A stretch of DNA of 45,823 bases. Source: Gynuella sp. Its GTDB lineage: Bacteria > Pseudomonadota > Gammaproteobacteria > Pseudomonadales > Natronospirillaceae. The notes below the pieces were generated by a model, which had not been told where the DNA came from, ran no database searches, and was given only the letters and a program-made list of their open reading frames with translations. This document shows, piece after piece, positions 26,501-32,987 of this stretch. Position 1 is the stretch's first letter, and each line of letters opens with the position of its first letter. The position numbers were made by a program, and so were the translations under genes. The stretch lies in NCBI GenBank assembly GCA_028282465.1, contig JANQHX010000026.1, forward strand, positions 1 to 45,823, given 5' to 3'.

Positions 26501-29500
26501 CTTAACGAGTCGACTTTGTTTTTAAGCTCGCCATAAGATATTTCACAGTGGTCATCACTTACGGCTAGATTTCTTTTAAACTGATTACAAGCACTTCTAA
26601 ATCGTTGAATAACATTGAGCTCAAGATCGATATCAGGGTCAATGCGATTCATTAGTTGGTTTATTGCAGTATGTCTTCCTGTCTGCCAGTCGAGGTTGGA
26701 AATTGTTAATTCGGGCTTTTTCGAAATCTGTGATAAAACTTGGTTGAATAATTCAATATAGTATTCAACTTGGCTTTGACTAAAACGGTTATTGTCAAAT
26801 TCCCAGGTTAGTTCTAGGTTGTCGTCTATATATTCGGAGGTAATGTATATACCTGTTCTAGGTTGGCTTCTGTAAGCTTTTCTAGACACCACCTGTATAT
26901 TGTCACCAGTGTTAATTGACGGTGTGTTTTGGTGAACATAGACAACATCGAGCATAGTCGCAATTGCTTTTCCAGATATGTCACTGATTTGTTCAAGAGA
27001 GAGAGCAGGCTGACTGATTATTCGAAGGGTTTGATCTGTTATGTCTTTTGCAATGTCTAACGCTGACTTTTCAGGAGTGATTGAAGGCGCTAGAGGTAGC
27101 GTTTGTGCATAATAACCTATTCGATTTAATTCATGTGGACTATGCCTATTGGCTACCAAGGTTCCCAGAACAGGTTTTGAACTATCAGAGAGTTTTGAAA
27201 ACAACAAGCTGACGGCGCTGGCAATAATTGAGTAAGTCGAGGCATTATTATTCTTATTAATGGTATGAAGGAATTGGTGAACCCTAGGATCAAGATTCCA
27301 CTTGATAATCGAGACCGGATTAATGCCCGATTGCTTAGATTGCTGTGGCAGTTCTAGGGGTTCAATCTCACTTAATAAAGCCTTCCAATACTCTTTATTA
27401 TCCTGATCTAATTCCACCGGATTGCTTTGTAATAAGCCAGTTTCGACTATGGCCTGGTTTGGGTGTTGATAAGCATCGAACAGGTCTTGTATTAGGATAC
27501 TGAAACTCCAACCATCTATAACTAGATGATGAGCGCTAATAAACAAGCAATAATCATTTAAGCTTGTTTTATAAAGGCGGATTCGGATAGGACTGTCTTT
27601 TCTTAAATCAAAATGTTTGTTTGATAGGTAGACTAACTGTTCTTCTAATGCGTCAAAGTTGTTTGAGTAGTCTATGAATTTATAGTCAATACTTTTATCA
27701 CGATTAGGTACTAGCATTGGAGTTGACTTATCGTCGACAACAACATTTAGGATTCGATGCTGGGTAACAACCTTGTTAACGATTTTCTCAAATTTATTGA
27801 CATCAAGATTTGCATTGAAATGAAGGCTATAGTTTTCGTTGTATATAGACTTGTCGTCTTCTAAAAGATAACTGCTCCATAGCATGTACTGGCTATCGCT
27901 GAGCAAAACTTTGTCATAATGAATATCAGATAGGGCTTCGTTAGTCTCTACAAGTTCTTCAGGTAATATAGATACAATACCTTGAATACTTTGAACTTCT
28001 ATTAAATTATTTAATTGAAGAGAGATGCCTAGCTTTGAATTTAAACGGTGGCACAGTTGAGTCCACCTAATTGAATCTAATCCATAGTGTGAAAGCGGGA
28101 CGGATGCATTTGGATTCTCAGTTTTAATTCCATTAACCGCACAAGTCTGCTTCCAAACCCAGCTTTCTTTTTCAGTGAGTGGTTTTGTCTCTTCGCTATT
28201 CAACTGAACAATGTCTTGATCATAGGAACCGTCTATTAACCCTTGTCTAAGCTGGAATCTTCTGATTTTGCCACTGGTGGTTTTCGGTAAAGCCGATAAT
28301 CCAACAACTGTTTCCACAGGGTAGGACAGTAAACTTTCAAGTTCAGATCTTAACTGGTGTGGAGCGAAATCAGAGGTATGTCTGTCTTTTCTATAGAATA
28401 AAGCAACCTGTTCTTTATCAGCACCGGCTTCACGATAACCAACTACCGCCAGTTGATTCGTTTGCCAGCCCAGCCTGTGACATAAACGACTCTCTAAATC
28501 ATTTGAAAAATAGTTTTTGCCGTTGATAAATAGAACGTCTTTAGCTCTTCCTGAAATAAAGACATGGTTGTTCCAAACGAATCCTAGGTCGCCTGTTTGA
28601 CACCATAAAGATGTATCTTTTCCCCAATAACCTTGAGTGACATTGTCACCGGAAAACTGAATATGACCTATGCATAACGGATCAAGCTCATTACCTGCAT
28701 CGTCAACAATTCTCAATGCCATTCCGTCCATGACTGGGCCTAGTGAAACAAGCTCGGTTGCATGAGTGTCTCCAGGCTGCGCAAGGGTAACAGGTTCACC
28801 TACGGGTACAGTATTTGTGTCTTGTAACCAAATAGAGGGTAGGGCATTCAGTTTGGCTAATTCGCGATGTGGGTGTTGCGTGGCTACTACACAACACTCT
28901 GCAATGCCGTATCCTGGACTAATGACAGATGGTTTTAAGCCAACGGTAGAAAAGTGGTTATAAAAACGACGGATGAGTTTCGGATCAATGGGTTCCGCCC
29001 CATTATAAATTGCTCGAATACAACCGAGATTTAGTTGGTTGCTATTAGGCTGAGCAACATCGCGAAGAATGGTATCAAAACCAAAATTAGGCATGCCTAT
29101 TAACGAGATTTTTTCTTGGCTAACCCATTCTAAAAATCCGTTGGGGTCTCGAACAAATGTTAGGGGAGTCATTTTGAATTGGTTTAAACCCACTAACGTG
29201 TGGCACATATGGAATAGTACAAGCCCCATGTCATGGGTCAGTGGCAGCCAGCTAAGGGAACTGTCTTCTTCAGTTAATTCAGAGCGCTCGGAGATTTGCC
29301 AAAGATTGGTGAGGAGGTTTTTATGGGTTAAACAGACGCCTTTTGGATCACCAGTACTGCCAGAGCTAAACATCAACATAGCGATGTCATCTGGTTGGCT
29401 TTTTGTTCTTTTTAATTTACTAGCGGTCGACAATTCTTCGAAGAATATAATCTGGTCTAACTCAATAGATTTCTGGTTTAACCGTAAACGTTTAGCGTCA

Positions 29501-29895
29501 GTTTTATCTAAGTCCGTTAAAAGAATTGCACCAGGGCATTGTTCATATACGGATAAGAGTTTTTTTAGTGCATCATCGTCTTGCGAAAAGCTCATGGGCG
29601 CTGTTAACGGAACAGAAATCGCGCCAACTAATTGGCTGGCCCAAAACCCTTTAATTAAACTTTCTTCATCGTCGCAGCAAAGTATAACGACTTGCTTAGG
29701 TTTAATATTTTCTCTCTGAAGGCTACCAGCTAGACCCTCTATGTCTGAGTAAAAGTCTTTATACTGAATGGATTTCAAGCCTTCTCTTTCAATGAAAGCG
29801 ATTCGGTTATCTGAGTTTTTTAAGGATTTTTGTAATAGCTCTGCTAGGTCGTACTGATTCTCAAGTGCGTCCTTAAATGTTTTGCTAATGGTCAT
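23536..29895 (-). CDS. NRPS: FAAL, ACP, C, A, PCP, C
   Basis: This 2119-residue synthetase starts the peptide. FAAL-like AMP ligase (1-560): MLMFSSGSTGDPKG, SWLPLTHDMG, YGIAECCV and SGRAKDVLFINGKNY, the usual FAAL signatures. ACP (575-645) has S608 in YGLDS. C1 (660-1080) has intact HHLVIDG (789-795). A (1095-1590) has LIYTSGTTGRPKG, FDVSIAE, YGPTET, YKTGDL and NGKADRK, with pocket read as D-V-A-T-I-G-V-V-L-K, suggesting a large, perhaps aromatic, residue at low confidence. PCP has S1637 (IGGNSL). C2 (1695-2119) has intact HHTIADG (1821-1827). The FAAL would activate a fatty or polyenoic acid and C1 would N-acylate the first amino acid. A TGAGGAAC ribosome site precedes the ATG; the gene is 28 bases after the hydrolase. 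Confidence 0.94.
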   Translation of the reverse strand: MTISKTFKDALENQYDLAELLQKSLKNSDNRIAFIEREGLKSIQYKDFYSDIEGLAGSLQRENIKPKQVVILCCDDEESLIKGFWASQLVGAISVPLTAPMSFSQDDDALKKLLSVYEQCPGAILLTDLDKTDAKRLRLNQKSIELDQIIFFEELSTASKLKRTKSQPDDIAMLMFSSGSTGDPKGVCLTHKNLLTNLWQISERSELTEEDSSLSWLPLTHDMGLVLFHMCHTLVGLNQFKMTPLTFVRDPNGFLEWVSQEKISLIGMPNFGFDTILRDVAQPNSNQLNLGCIRAIYNGAEPIDPKLIRRFYNHFSTVGLKPSVISPGYGIAECCVVATQHPHRELAKLNALPSIWLQDTNTVPVGEPVTLAQPGDTHATELVSLGPVMDGMALRIVDDAGNELDPLCIGHIQFSGDNVTQGYWGKDTSLWCQTGDLGFVWNNHVFISGRAKDVLFINGKNYFSNDLESRLCHRLGWQTNQLAVVGYREAGADKEQVALFYRKDRHTSDFAPHQLRSELESLLSYPVETVVGLSALPKTTSGKIRRFQLRQGLIDGSYDQDIVQLNSEETKPLTEKESWVWKQTCAVNGIKTENPNASVPLSHYGLDSIRWTQLCHRLNSKLGISLQLNNLIEVQSIQGIVSILPEELVETNEALSDIHYDKVLLSDSQYMLWSSYLLEDDKSIYNENYSLHFNANLDVNKFEKIVNKVVTQHRILNVVVDDKSTPMLVPNRDKSIDYKFIDYSNNFDALEEQLVYLSNKHFDLRKDSPIRIRLYKTSLNDYCLFISAHHLVIDGWSFSILIQDLFDAYQHPNQAIVETGLLQSNPVELDQDNKEYWKALLSEIEPLELPQQSKQSGINPVSIIKWNLDPRVHQFLHTINKNNNASTYSIIASAVSLLFSKLSDSSKPVLGTLVANRHSPHELNRIGYYAQTLPLAPSITPEKSALDIAKDITDQTLRIISQPALSLEQISDISGKAIATMLDVVYVHQNTPSINTGDNIQVVSRKAYRSQPRTGIYITSEYIDDNLELTWEFDNNRFSQSQVEYYIELFNQVLSQISKKPELTISNLDWQTGRHTAINQLMNRIDPDIDLELNVIQRFRSACNQFKRNLAVSDDHCEISYGELKNKVDSLSTQLVDSGVEKGDRICLLTDRSVNYVIAQLATLQVGGLFVPIDPTLPDDRIKFIVEDCKAKLLLTTEAANLNHSISSSYNLLCFNRNSLPLVKDFKPASLTGSDGAYLIYTSGTTGRPKGVVNDHKSLSNLIEWISKDFAYEVGETFCQFAPFSFDVSIAEILPSVCTGLHVYILSTERRASPQEYLTTLKEKEVNIATVTPAFFYLFMDDPDLVKECMKTMRIFILGGEALNTQEVNRFQKGNPDVQLVNVYGPTETTVLSTFYYLPNHLDMDKQWQPLGLPVANTEIVVLTNSLEPALLTQTGEIYIGGSGLSQGYWNDPKKTQAAFKKLKLGSEQERLFYKTGDLARLTTDGQLEFVGRSDNQIKIRGFRIELGEIEKALDKTDEVTQSILIPVKNPNGQMALAAYYCGERRDKNYFNHLLSQSLPKYMLPDYYCHLETMPLTHNGKADRKKLPSIDFNSLDQTQYVAPDTDTEIQLVTLWKELLKLETISRTDSFFDIGGNSLTAAKLVYSIKQEFSASLSISDIFTKPILKELAEVIEASSSEENETHPGIVRTNQRSYPVSDTQASMVFTELNSPSPGLNNMPLSLELESAIAVVEIHDALRALAKHHEILSCYFDITEQGITQNYSGNTLVEFSVENDVPYSDFINHAKDFHCQSFNLNKGPLWRAMVLNSTEGYQWLNLSFHHTIADGVTLDLFVADLNKALLNQPLKDSQSSPNYGDFCLWLLQDKINHSHHEEFWNNQLINAKDCNLPLKASHSNSMEGEQFLLQLPESLSVQFIKYCGDQNISPFNFFMSVYSFVLSQETEQNEVTVGLTLSGRENSEQENIAGLFVNTLPLTIKVNEEHNFNHHALDIQKSILALMDHQSYPLINVQRLAKTHKPLFNVLFNQEVVRDEMVLQGKPAKLMGVGTNSAKFPLLISLMVGNNIGWRVEYQVQQLDRQWINELQDSVIKTIERLLEMPELPMSALSHVDDELMALLETE

Positions 29896-29923
29896 GGTGT
29901 TCCTCAGTACTTATCACTAGTTT

Positions 29924-31432
29924 TTATTGAGTAAATGGCCTGGGTTCAAAAACAGGATTAAAACCAAAGGCATAAGGGTCTGCTTGCCCATGTAGCAGGT
30001 AATTGGAAATAACTTTTCCAGCCAGTTCTTTATTTCGGTATAAGGGATCAGCATGACCATAATTCTGCACAACAATATGCTGATGCTCAGGAAGTGAACT
30101 GGGGATTCGTTCTAGTGGTGTAGATGGGTCGAACTCTCCAGTCACCACTAAAGTGTTGGTAAAATCCAAAGGGATATTTTTAGGTTCACAGATTCCTGAG
30201 ACTTCTTTAAATTCGCGGTAACCTGCAAATAAAATGGATGACGGGCTTTGGAATAGGGTATCTCGCCCTTGTTCGTCAGCGGCTTGTATCCATTGAGGAT
30301 TGCAGTCTGCAAGGTAGGCTTTGAGGAATAGGTCTGACCAATTAAATCCCATTCGGATAAAGGTGCCATAGGTTTTACTGAGCGCGAACCAACTGAAACT
30401 ATTTCCTTTTTGCGCACCGAGCATGGCGTTGTAAGCGAAGCCTGCAGTGTGGCGGTTGTAAGTCAACATAAAGGCTCCAAACAACGCACGGGCAGGGTCA
30501 GCAGGAATACCAAACCAACGGGTTGGCCAATCCTTTTGATTGTTGAGCATGTGTTTGAAAGGTTCCGACTTATCAGAGCCGCTGTTTTCAAGTGACACTT
30601 GATAACGGTGAAGAAGGCTTTGAGTTTGATCTGGATACCAGATAAAGCCGCCAGGTGTGTTTAATGCGAACAGTACCGATGAGTCTACTTGGGCTGGGTA
30701 CAACGCCTTATATTGCAATGCGATTCGTGTACCAAAACTATGACCAAGAAAATTAATGGTTTTATAGCCCAGCTGTTGCCTTAAAAACTCAATATCATCG
30801 GCAATGGCAGACACACTAAATTCTTCAAATACAATGCCTTGGTCTTTTAGGTGTTGAAAACCTTTTTGGTAATACGGTCTTAATTCTTCAGCAGCACTTA
30901 AATTCAATTCACCCTTCAATTTAAACAGCGCTTTTTTAAAGTAGGGCGACTTCAATTCAATGGATGACTTACCCACGCCCCGGTATTCCATAACAATGAC
31001 GTCAAAATCTTTAAGCAAAGATGCTGGAGGTGTAAAACCTAGATTAGATAAACCAGGACCACCGCCTAAAAAGAAAACGGCTGGTTTATTTTTCCCAGTA
31101 CTGAAACGAGTAAAGGGTAGAGTGATGTCGCCATTAACAGATTTGAGTCCATGACGATGAATTTGACCATGGTAGATACTGTGGCCATCTGAGTGTTCTA
31201 GCCTTTCACTACAGGTGGATAAACTAGAACCTTGGCTACAAGCTTGAGGTGGGTTGTTGCTACATCCAACAACAAAGACTGTCATGGTTATCACCTGAAA
31301 GAATCGAAATAAAACTGACCCGTTGAAGCACAGAAACCTTTGGACTGAGAGCAGTTGTCTGCACCATCTGAAAGAAAGGTCACACAACCGTGACGGTAAT
31401 ACTTGGTCTCTGCTGTTTATTGTCGTTGCCAT
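29924..31432 (-). CDS. Probable lipoprotein alpha/beta hydrolase (TAP/proline-iminopeptidase-like)
   Basis: This alpha/beta-hydrolase has FLGGGPG (oxyanion region, 121-127), EYRGVGKS, nucleophile S232 in GHSFGT, VVTGEFDPSTP for the acid and QNYGHADP for the His, the layout of tripeptidyl/prolyl aminopeptidase-like enzymes. VFVVGCSNN near residue 57 is a lipobox, so the protein is likely a periplasm-facing lipoprotein. The start is unclear: the ATG at 31432 has a 50-residue run before the lipobox and no ribosome site at a good distance, while an in-frame ATG at 31285 gives a very short signal. A strong AGGAGGT upstream serves a different frame. It heads the NRPS operon. It could trim or deacylate the peptide outside the cytoplasm, or confer self-protection; both are inference. 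Confidence 0.8.
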   Translation of the reverse strand: MATTINSRDQVLPSRLCDLSFRWCRQLLSVQRFLCFNGSVLFRFFQVITMTVFVVGCSNNPPQACSQGSSLSTCSERLEHSDGHSIYHGQIHRHGLKSVNGDITLPFTRFSTGKNKPAVFFLGGGPGLSNLGFTPPASLLKDFDVIVMEYRGVGKSSIELKSPYFKKALFKLKGELNLSAAEELRPYYQKGFQHLKDQGIVFEEFSVSAIADDIEFLRQQLGYKTINFLGHSFGTRIALQYKALYPAQVDSSVLFALNTPGGFIWYPDQTQSLLHRYQVSLENSGSDKSEPFKHMLNNQKDWPTRWFGIPADPARALFGAFMLTYNRHTAGFAYNAMLGAQKGNSFSWFALSKTYGTFIRMGFNWSDLFLKAYLADCNPQWIQAADEQGRDTLFQSPSSILFAGYREFKEVSGICEPKNIPLDFTNTLVVTGEFDPSTPLERIPSSLPEHQHIVVQNYGHADPLYRNKELAGKVISNYLLHGQADPYAFGFNPVFEPRPFTQ

Positions 31433-31445
31433 CTCTTTGCTTCAT
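31380..31445 (-). CDS. Possible 21-residue leader peptide upstream of the NRPS operon
   Basis: The best ribosome site of the region, GAGGAGGT (31457-31450), is followed after 4 bases by an ATG at 31445. That ATG opens a 21-codon frame (MKQRDGNDNKQQ...VTVV) ending in TGA at 31382-31380. The frame overlaps the beginning of the hydrolase gene in another register. It may be a leader peptide for translational coupling, or the true start of the hydrolase broken by a frameshift. No matching family is known to me. Confidence 0.35.
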   Translation of the reverse strand: MKQRDGNDNKQQRPSITVTVV

Positions 31446-31531
31446 TTGCACCTCCTCAACATCCCCGATAATCAGGTATGAAATAGACAGTGCGTAATAG
31501 AAATCTGGGCCATTGATTAGCCTTTAAAGAG

Positions 31532-31576
31532 ATAGTAATGGGTGTGGAAAATGGCGGTAGCTGTCGAATGTTACAG
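31532..31576 (-). promoter_or_regulatory. Promoter A: lux-box-like dyad plus -10, for the NRPS operon
   Basis: On the minus strand CTGTAACATTCGACAG (31576-31561) is a CTGT-N8-ACAG dyad, also CT-N12-AG. TACTAT (31537-31532) follows after exactly 23 bases. With TACTAT as -10, the dyad centre is near -42.5. The motif and spacing repeat those at 18790-18834. The hydrolase/NRPS operon starts about 90 bases downstream. The core also fits a LexA (SOS) box, but the upstream position and the shared AACATT middle favour an activator. Confidence 0.6.
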
Positions 31577-31665
31577 AGGAGAGTTATTGGCCCTCTATAC
31601 CGGTTAAAGCTTAAGAAGGGCTAAGAAGCGTTGGTGAACAATAAAGATGTTAACAGATAGTGCGC

Positions 31666-31705
31666 TGCAATCATTGATTGCATCAATGTGATAGCATTGC
31701 TATCA
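31666..31705 (+). promoter_or_regulatory. Twin operator palindromes over the toxin-antitoxin promoter
   Basis: TGCAATCA-T-TGATTGCA (31666-31682) and TGATAGCA-T-TGCTATCA (31689-31705) are perfect 17-bp palindromes, 23 bp centre to centre. A sigma70-like pair, TTGCAT (31678-31683) and TATCAT (31701-31706) with a 17-bp spacer, lies within them, so binding would cover both the -35 and the -10. TGCTATCA half-sites are, as I recall, those of the FitAB operator. This fits autorepression by the antitoxin-toxin complex. Confidence 0.75.
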
Positions 31706-31732
31706 TTCTAGTGTTGGTATAGGAGGTATGTA

Positions 31733-31966
31733 ATGGCAAATTTAGTGGTACGAAATATCGATGATGACGTTGTAAAGGCGCTAAAAGCGAGGGCCGGGCT
31801 AGCAGGAACAAGCGCTGAGGCTGAGCACCGGAAGATTCTTGAGAGTGCGTTGCTTAGACCTAAAAAAAGAAGTCTCGTTGATGCTTTAAAATCGATTCCG
31901 GCAGTAGGTGAGGATTCAGATTTCGAGCGCAAGCAGTCTAGCGATAGCTCAAATGTATTTGATTGA
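31733..31966 (+). CDS. fitA: FitA-type ribbon-helix-helix antitoxin
   Basis: This 77-residue protein begins MANLVVRNIDDDVVKALKARA, the FitA/VapB-type ribbon-helix-helix N-terminus, with SAEAEHRKILE as the second helix region. The C-terminal part (KSIPAVGEDSDF) would thread into the toxin. AGGAGG lies 6 bases before the ATG. The stop overlaps the toxin start by 14 bases. It should bind the palindromes just upstream and neutralise the PIN-domain toxin. Confidence 0.9.
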   Translation: MANLVVRNIDDDVVKALKARAGLAGTSAEAEHRKILESALLRPKKRSLVDALKSIPAVGEDSDFERKQSSDSSNVFD

Positions 31967-32369
31967 TACAAACGTTATTAGTGAACTTCGTAAGAAGTCA
32001 AAAATGAATCCAGGCGTTAAGGCTTTTTTTAAGGAAGCTGAGGTTGATAAATCTCCTCTCTATATAAGTGTCATCTCGGTTGGAGAACTGCATAGAGGCA
32101 TTGAACAAATAAGGCATCGGGGAGACTCGCACCAGGCGTCTCTCTTAGAAAAATGGCTGAATACAATCCTTGACGAGTTTGCGCAAAACATTCTTCCTTT
32201 TGATCGAGAAGAGGCTCAAGTCTGGGGTAAGTTAAGATCACCTCATCATGAGAATGCTTTGGATAAGCAAATCGCAGCCACAGCAATAATATACGATATG
32301 ACAGTAGTCACTCGGAATGATAAAGATTTTATCAATACAGGGGTTAGCGTGTTTAACCCGTTTCTATAA
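31953..32369 (+). CDS. fitB: FitB/VapC-type PIN-domain toxin (ribonuclease)
   Basis: The start is set at the ATG at 31953 (MYLIDTNVISEL), as the PIN domain begins exactly there; an earlier ATG at 31908 would add 15 residues that lie inside the antitoxin. In 138 residues the acidic metal-binding set is present: D5 (DTN), E45 (SVGELHRG), D104 (NALDKQIAA) and D123/D125 (TRNDKDF). PIN toxins cleave RNA with Mg2+ or Mn2+. It forms an operon with the antitoxin and probably stabilises this cluster border. Confidence 0.92.
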   Translation: MYLIDTNVISELRKKSKMNPGVKAFFKEAEVDKSPLYISVISVGELHRGIEQIRHRGDSHQASLLEKWLNTILDEFAQNILPFDREEAQVWGKLRSPHHENALDKQIAATAIIYDMTVVTRNDKDFINTGVSVFNPFL

Positions 32370-32374
32370 AAAGC

Positions 32375-32707
32375 TTAATCCAACATATCCAGCAGTTCGT
32401 CACCGCTAAGGTCATCAAAGGATTTTTTCTTTTCCGGCTTAATAACTTCTTGTGGCTCTAAGGAATCAATGTTTTGTTCAGCAGACTCTACAACTTCTGG
32501 TTGCTGCACTGAGCCAGCAGATTCATCAGATTTGCCTGTTTGCTCTAAATATTTTTGATAAGCCGACTTAGGCCTTTTTTTATGCTTGGCTAGCTTGTTT
32601 TTTGAAGGGATTTTTCCTTTATCTTCTGATGCAATAAAGTCTTTTTTTGAACCGGTTTTGAGGTTTAACTTACCCTTCAGTCTTCGGCTTTTTTTCTGTC
32701 TAGGCAT
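32375..32707 (-). CDS. Small basic/acidic hypothetical protein
   Basis: This 110-residue protein is not recognised. The first 50 residues are very basic (MPRQKKSRRLKGK, KHKKRPKSAYQKYL), then a Gln/Glu/Ser-rich stretch leads to an acidic tail (FDDLSGDELLDMLD). It looks largely disordered and could bind nucleic acid through the N-terminus. It lies 5 bases after the 85-residue gene and is last in an operon led by the tyrosine recombinase, so a link to recombination is possible. It is convergent with the toxin gene, 5 bases apart. Confidence 0.65.
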   Translation of the reverse strand: MPRQKKSRRLKGKLNLKTGSKKDFIASEDKGKIPSKNKLAKHKKRPKSAYQKYLEQTGKSDESAGSVQQPEVVESAEQNIDSLEPQEVIKPEKKKSFDDLSGDELLDMLD

Positions 32708-32712
32708 TTTAA

Positions 32713-32970
32713 TTACTCGCTATTTTCAGGTTCGTCATCATGAATAAGTGAAATTCTTCTTGAACCTTTTCTTAGCTGACAAACCAATTCTGTGCGATCA
32801 CCACGATTTACGGTTTTAATATCACCCTTATCAAACATTTGAGCAGCCAACTCTAAGAGTGCTTCTAAAATAGCAGATGCATCTTTTTCATTGATATCTT
32901 CTTGAGCCAGCATGCCTTCATAGATATCGAGCGCCTTGCCTTCGTTAACCGTAATTTTTACTTCTGACAT
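32713..32970 (-). CDS. Small hypothetical protein of the recombinase operon
   Basis: This 85-residue protein is not recognised. It is mostly helical and acidic at first (ALDIYEGMLAQEDINEKDASAILEALLELAAQMF), followed by a short basic beta-like stretch (RTELVCQLRKGSRRISLIH) and an acidic end. No signal or membrane segment. It begins 17 bases after the recombinase stop and ends 5 bases before the 110-residue gene, so all three are likely co-transcribed. Confidence 0.65.
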   Translation of the reverse strand: MSEVKITVNEGKALDIYEGMLAQEDINEKDASAILEALLELAAQMFDKGDIKTVNRGDRTELVCQLRKGSRRISLIHDDEPENSE

Positions 32971-32987
32971 TATATTCTCTTAATAAT

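Noticed and set aside
29069-29719. 216-residue open frame on the plus strand inside the NRPS 1 gene
   Set aside because: It lies entirely antisense to the FAAL domain, whose motifs are intact, and its translation has no recognisable feature.
13847-31432. Acyl-D-Asn prodrug scheme (colibactin/xenocoumacin type), suggested by a beta-lactamase-fold protein and a periplasmic hydrolase
   Set aside because: The beta-lactamase-fold protein lacks a signal peptide and membrane helices and its SxxK, and neither A domain reads as Asn-specific.
31561-31576. Reading the CTGT-N8-ACAG dyad as a LexA (SOS) box
   Set aside because: The core fits, but the twin at 18819-18834 has CCAG instead of ACAG, and both lie upstream of the -10 at an activator position; a repressor site would more often overlap the promoter. 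Kept only as an alternative.
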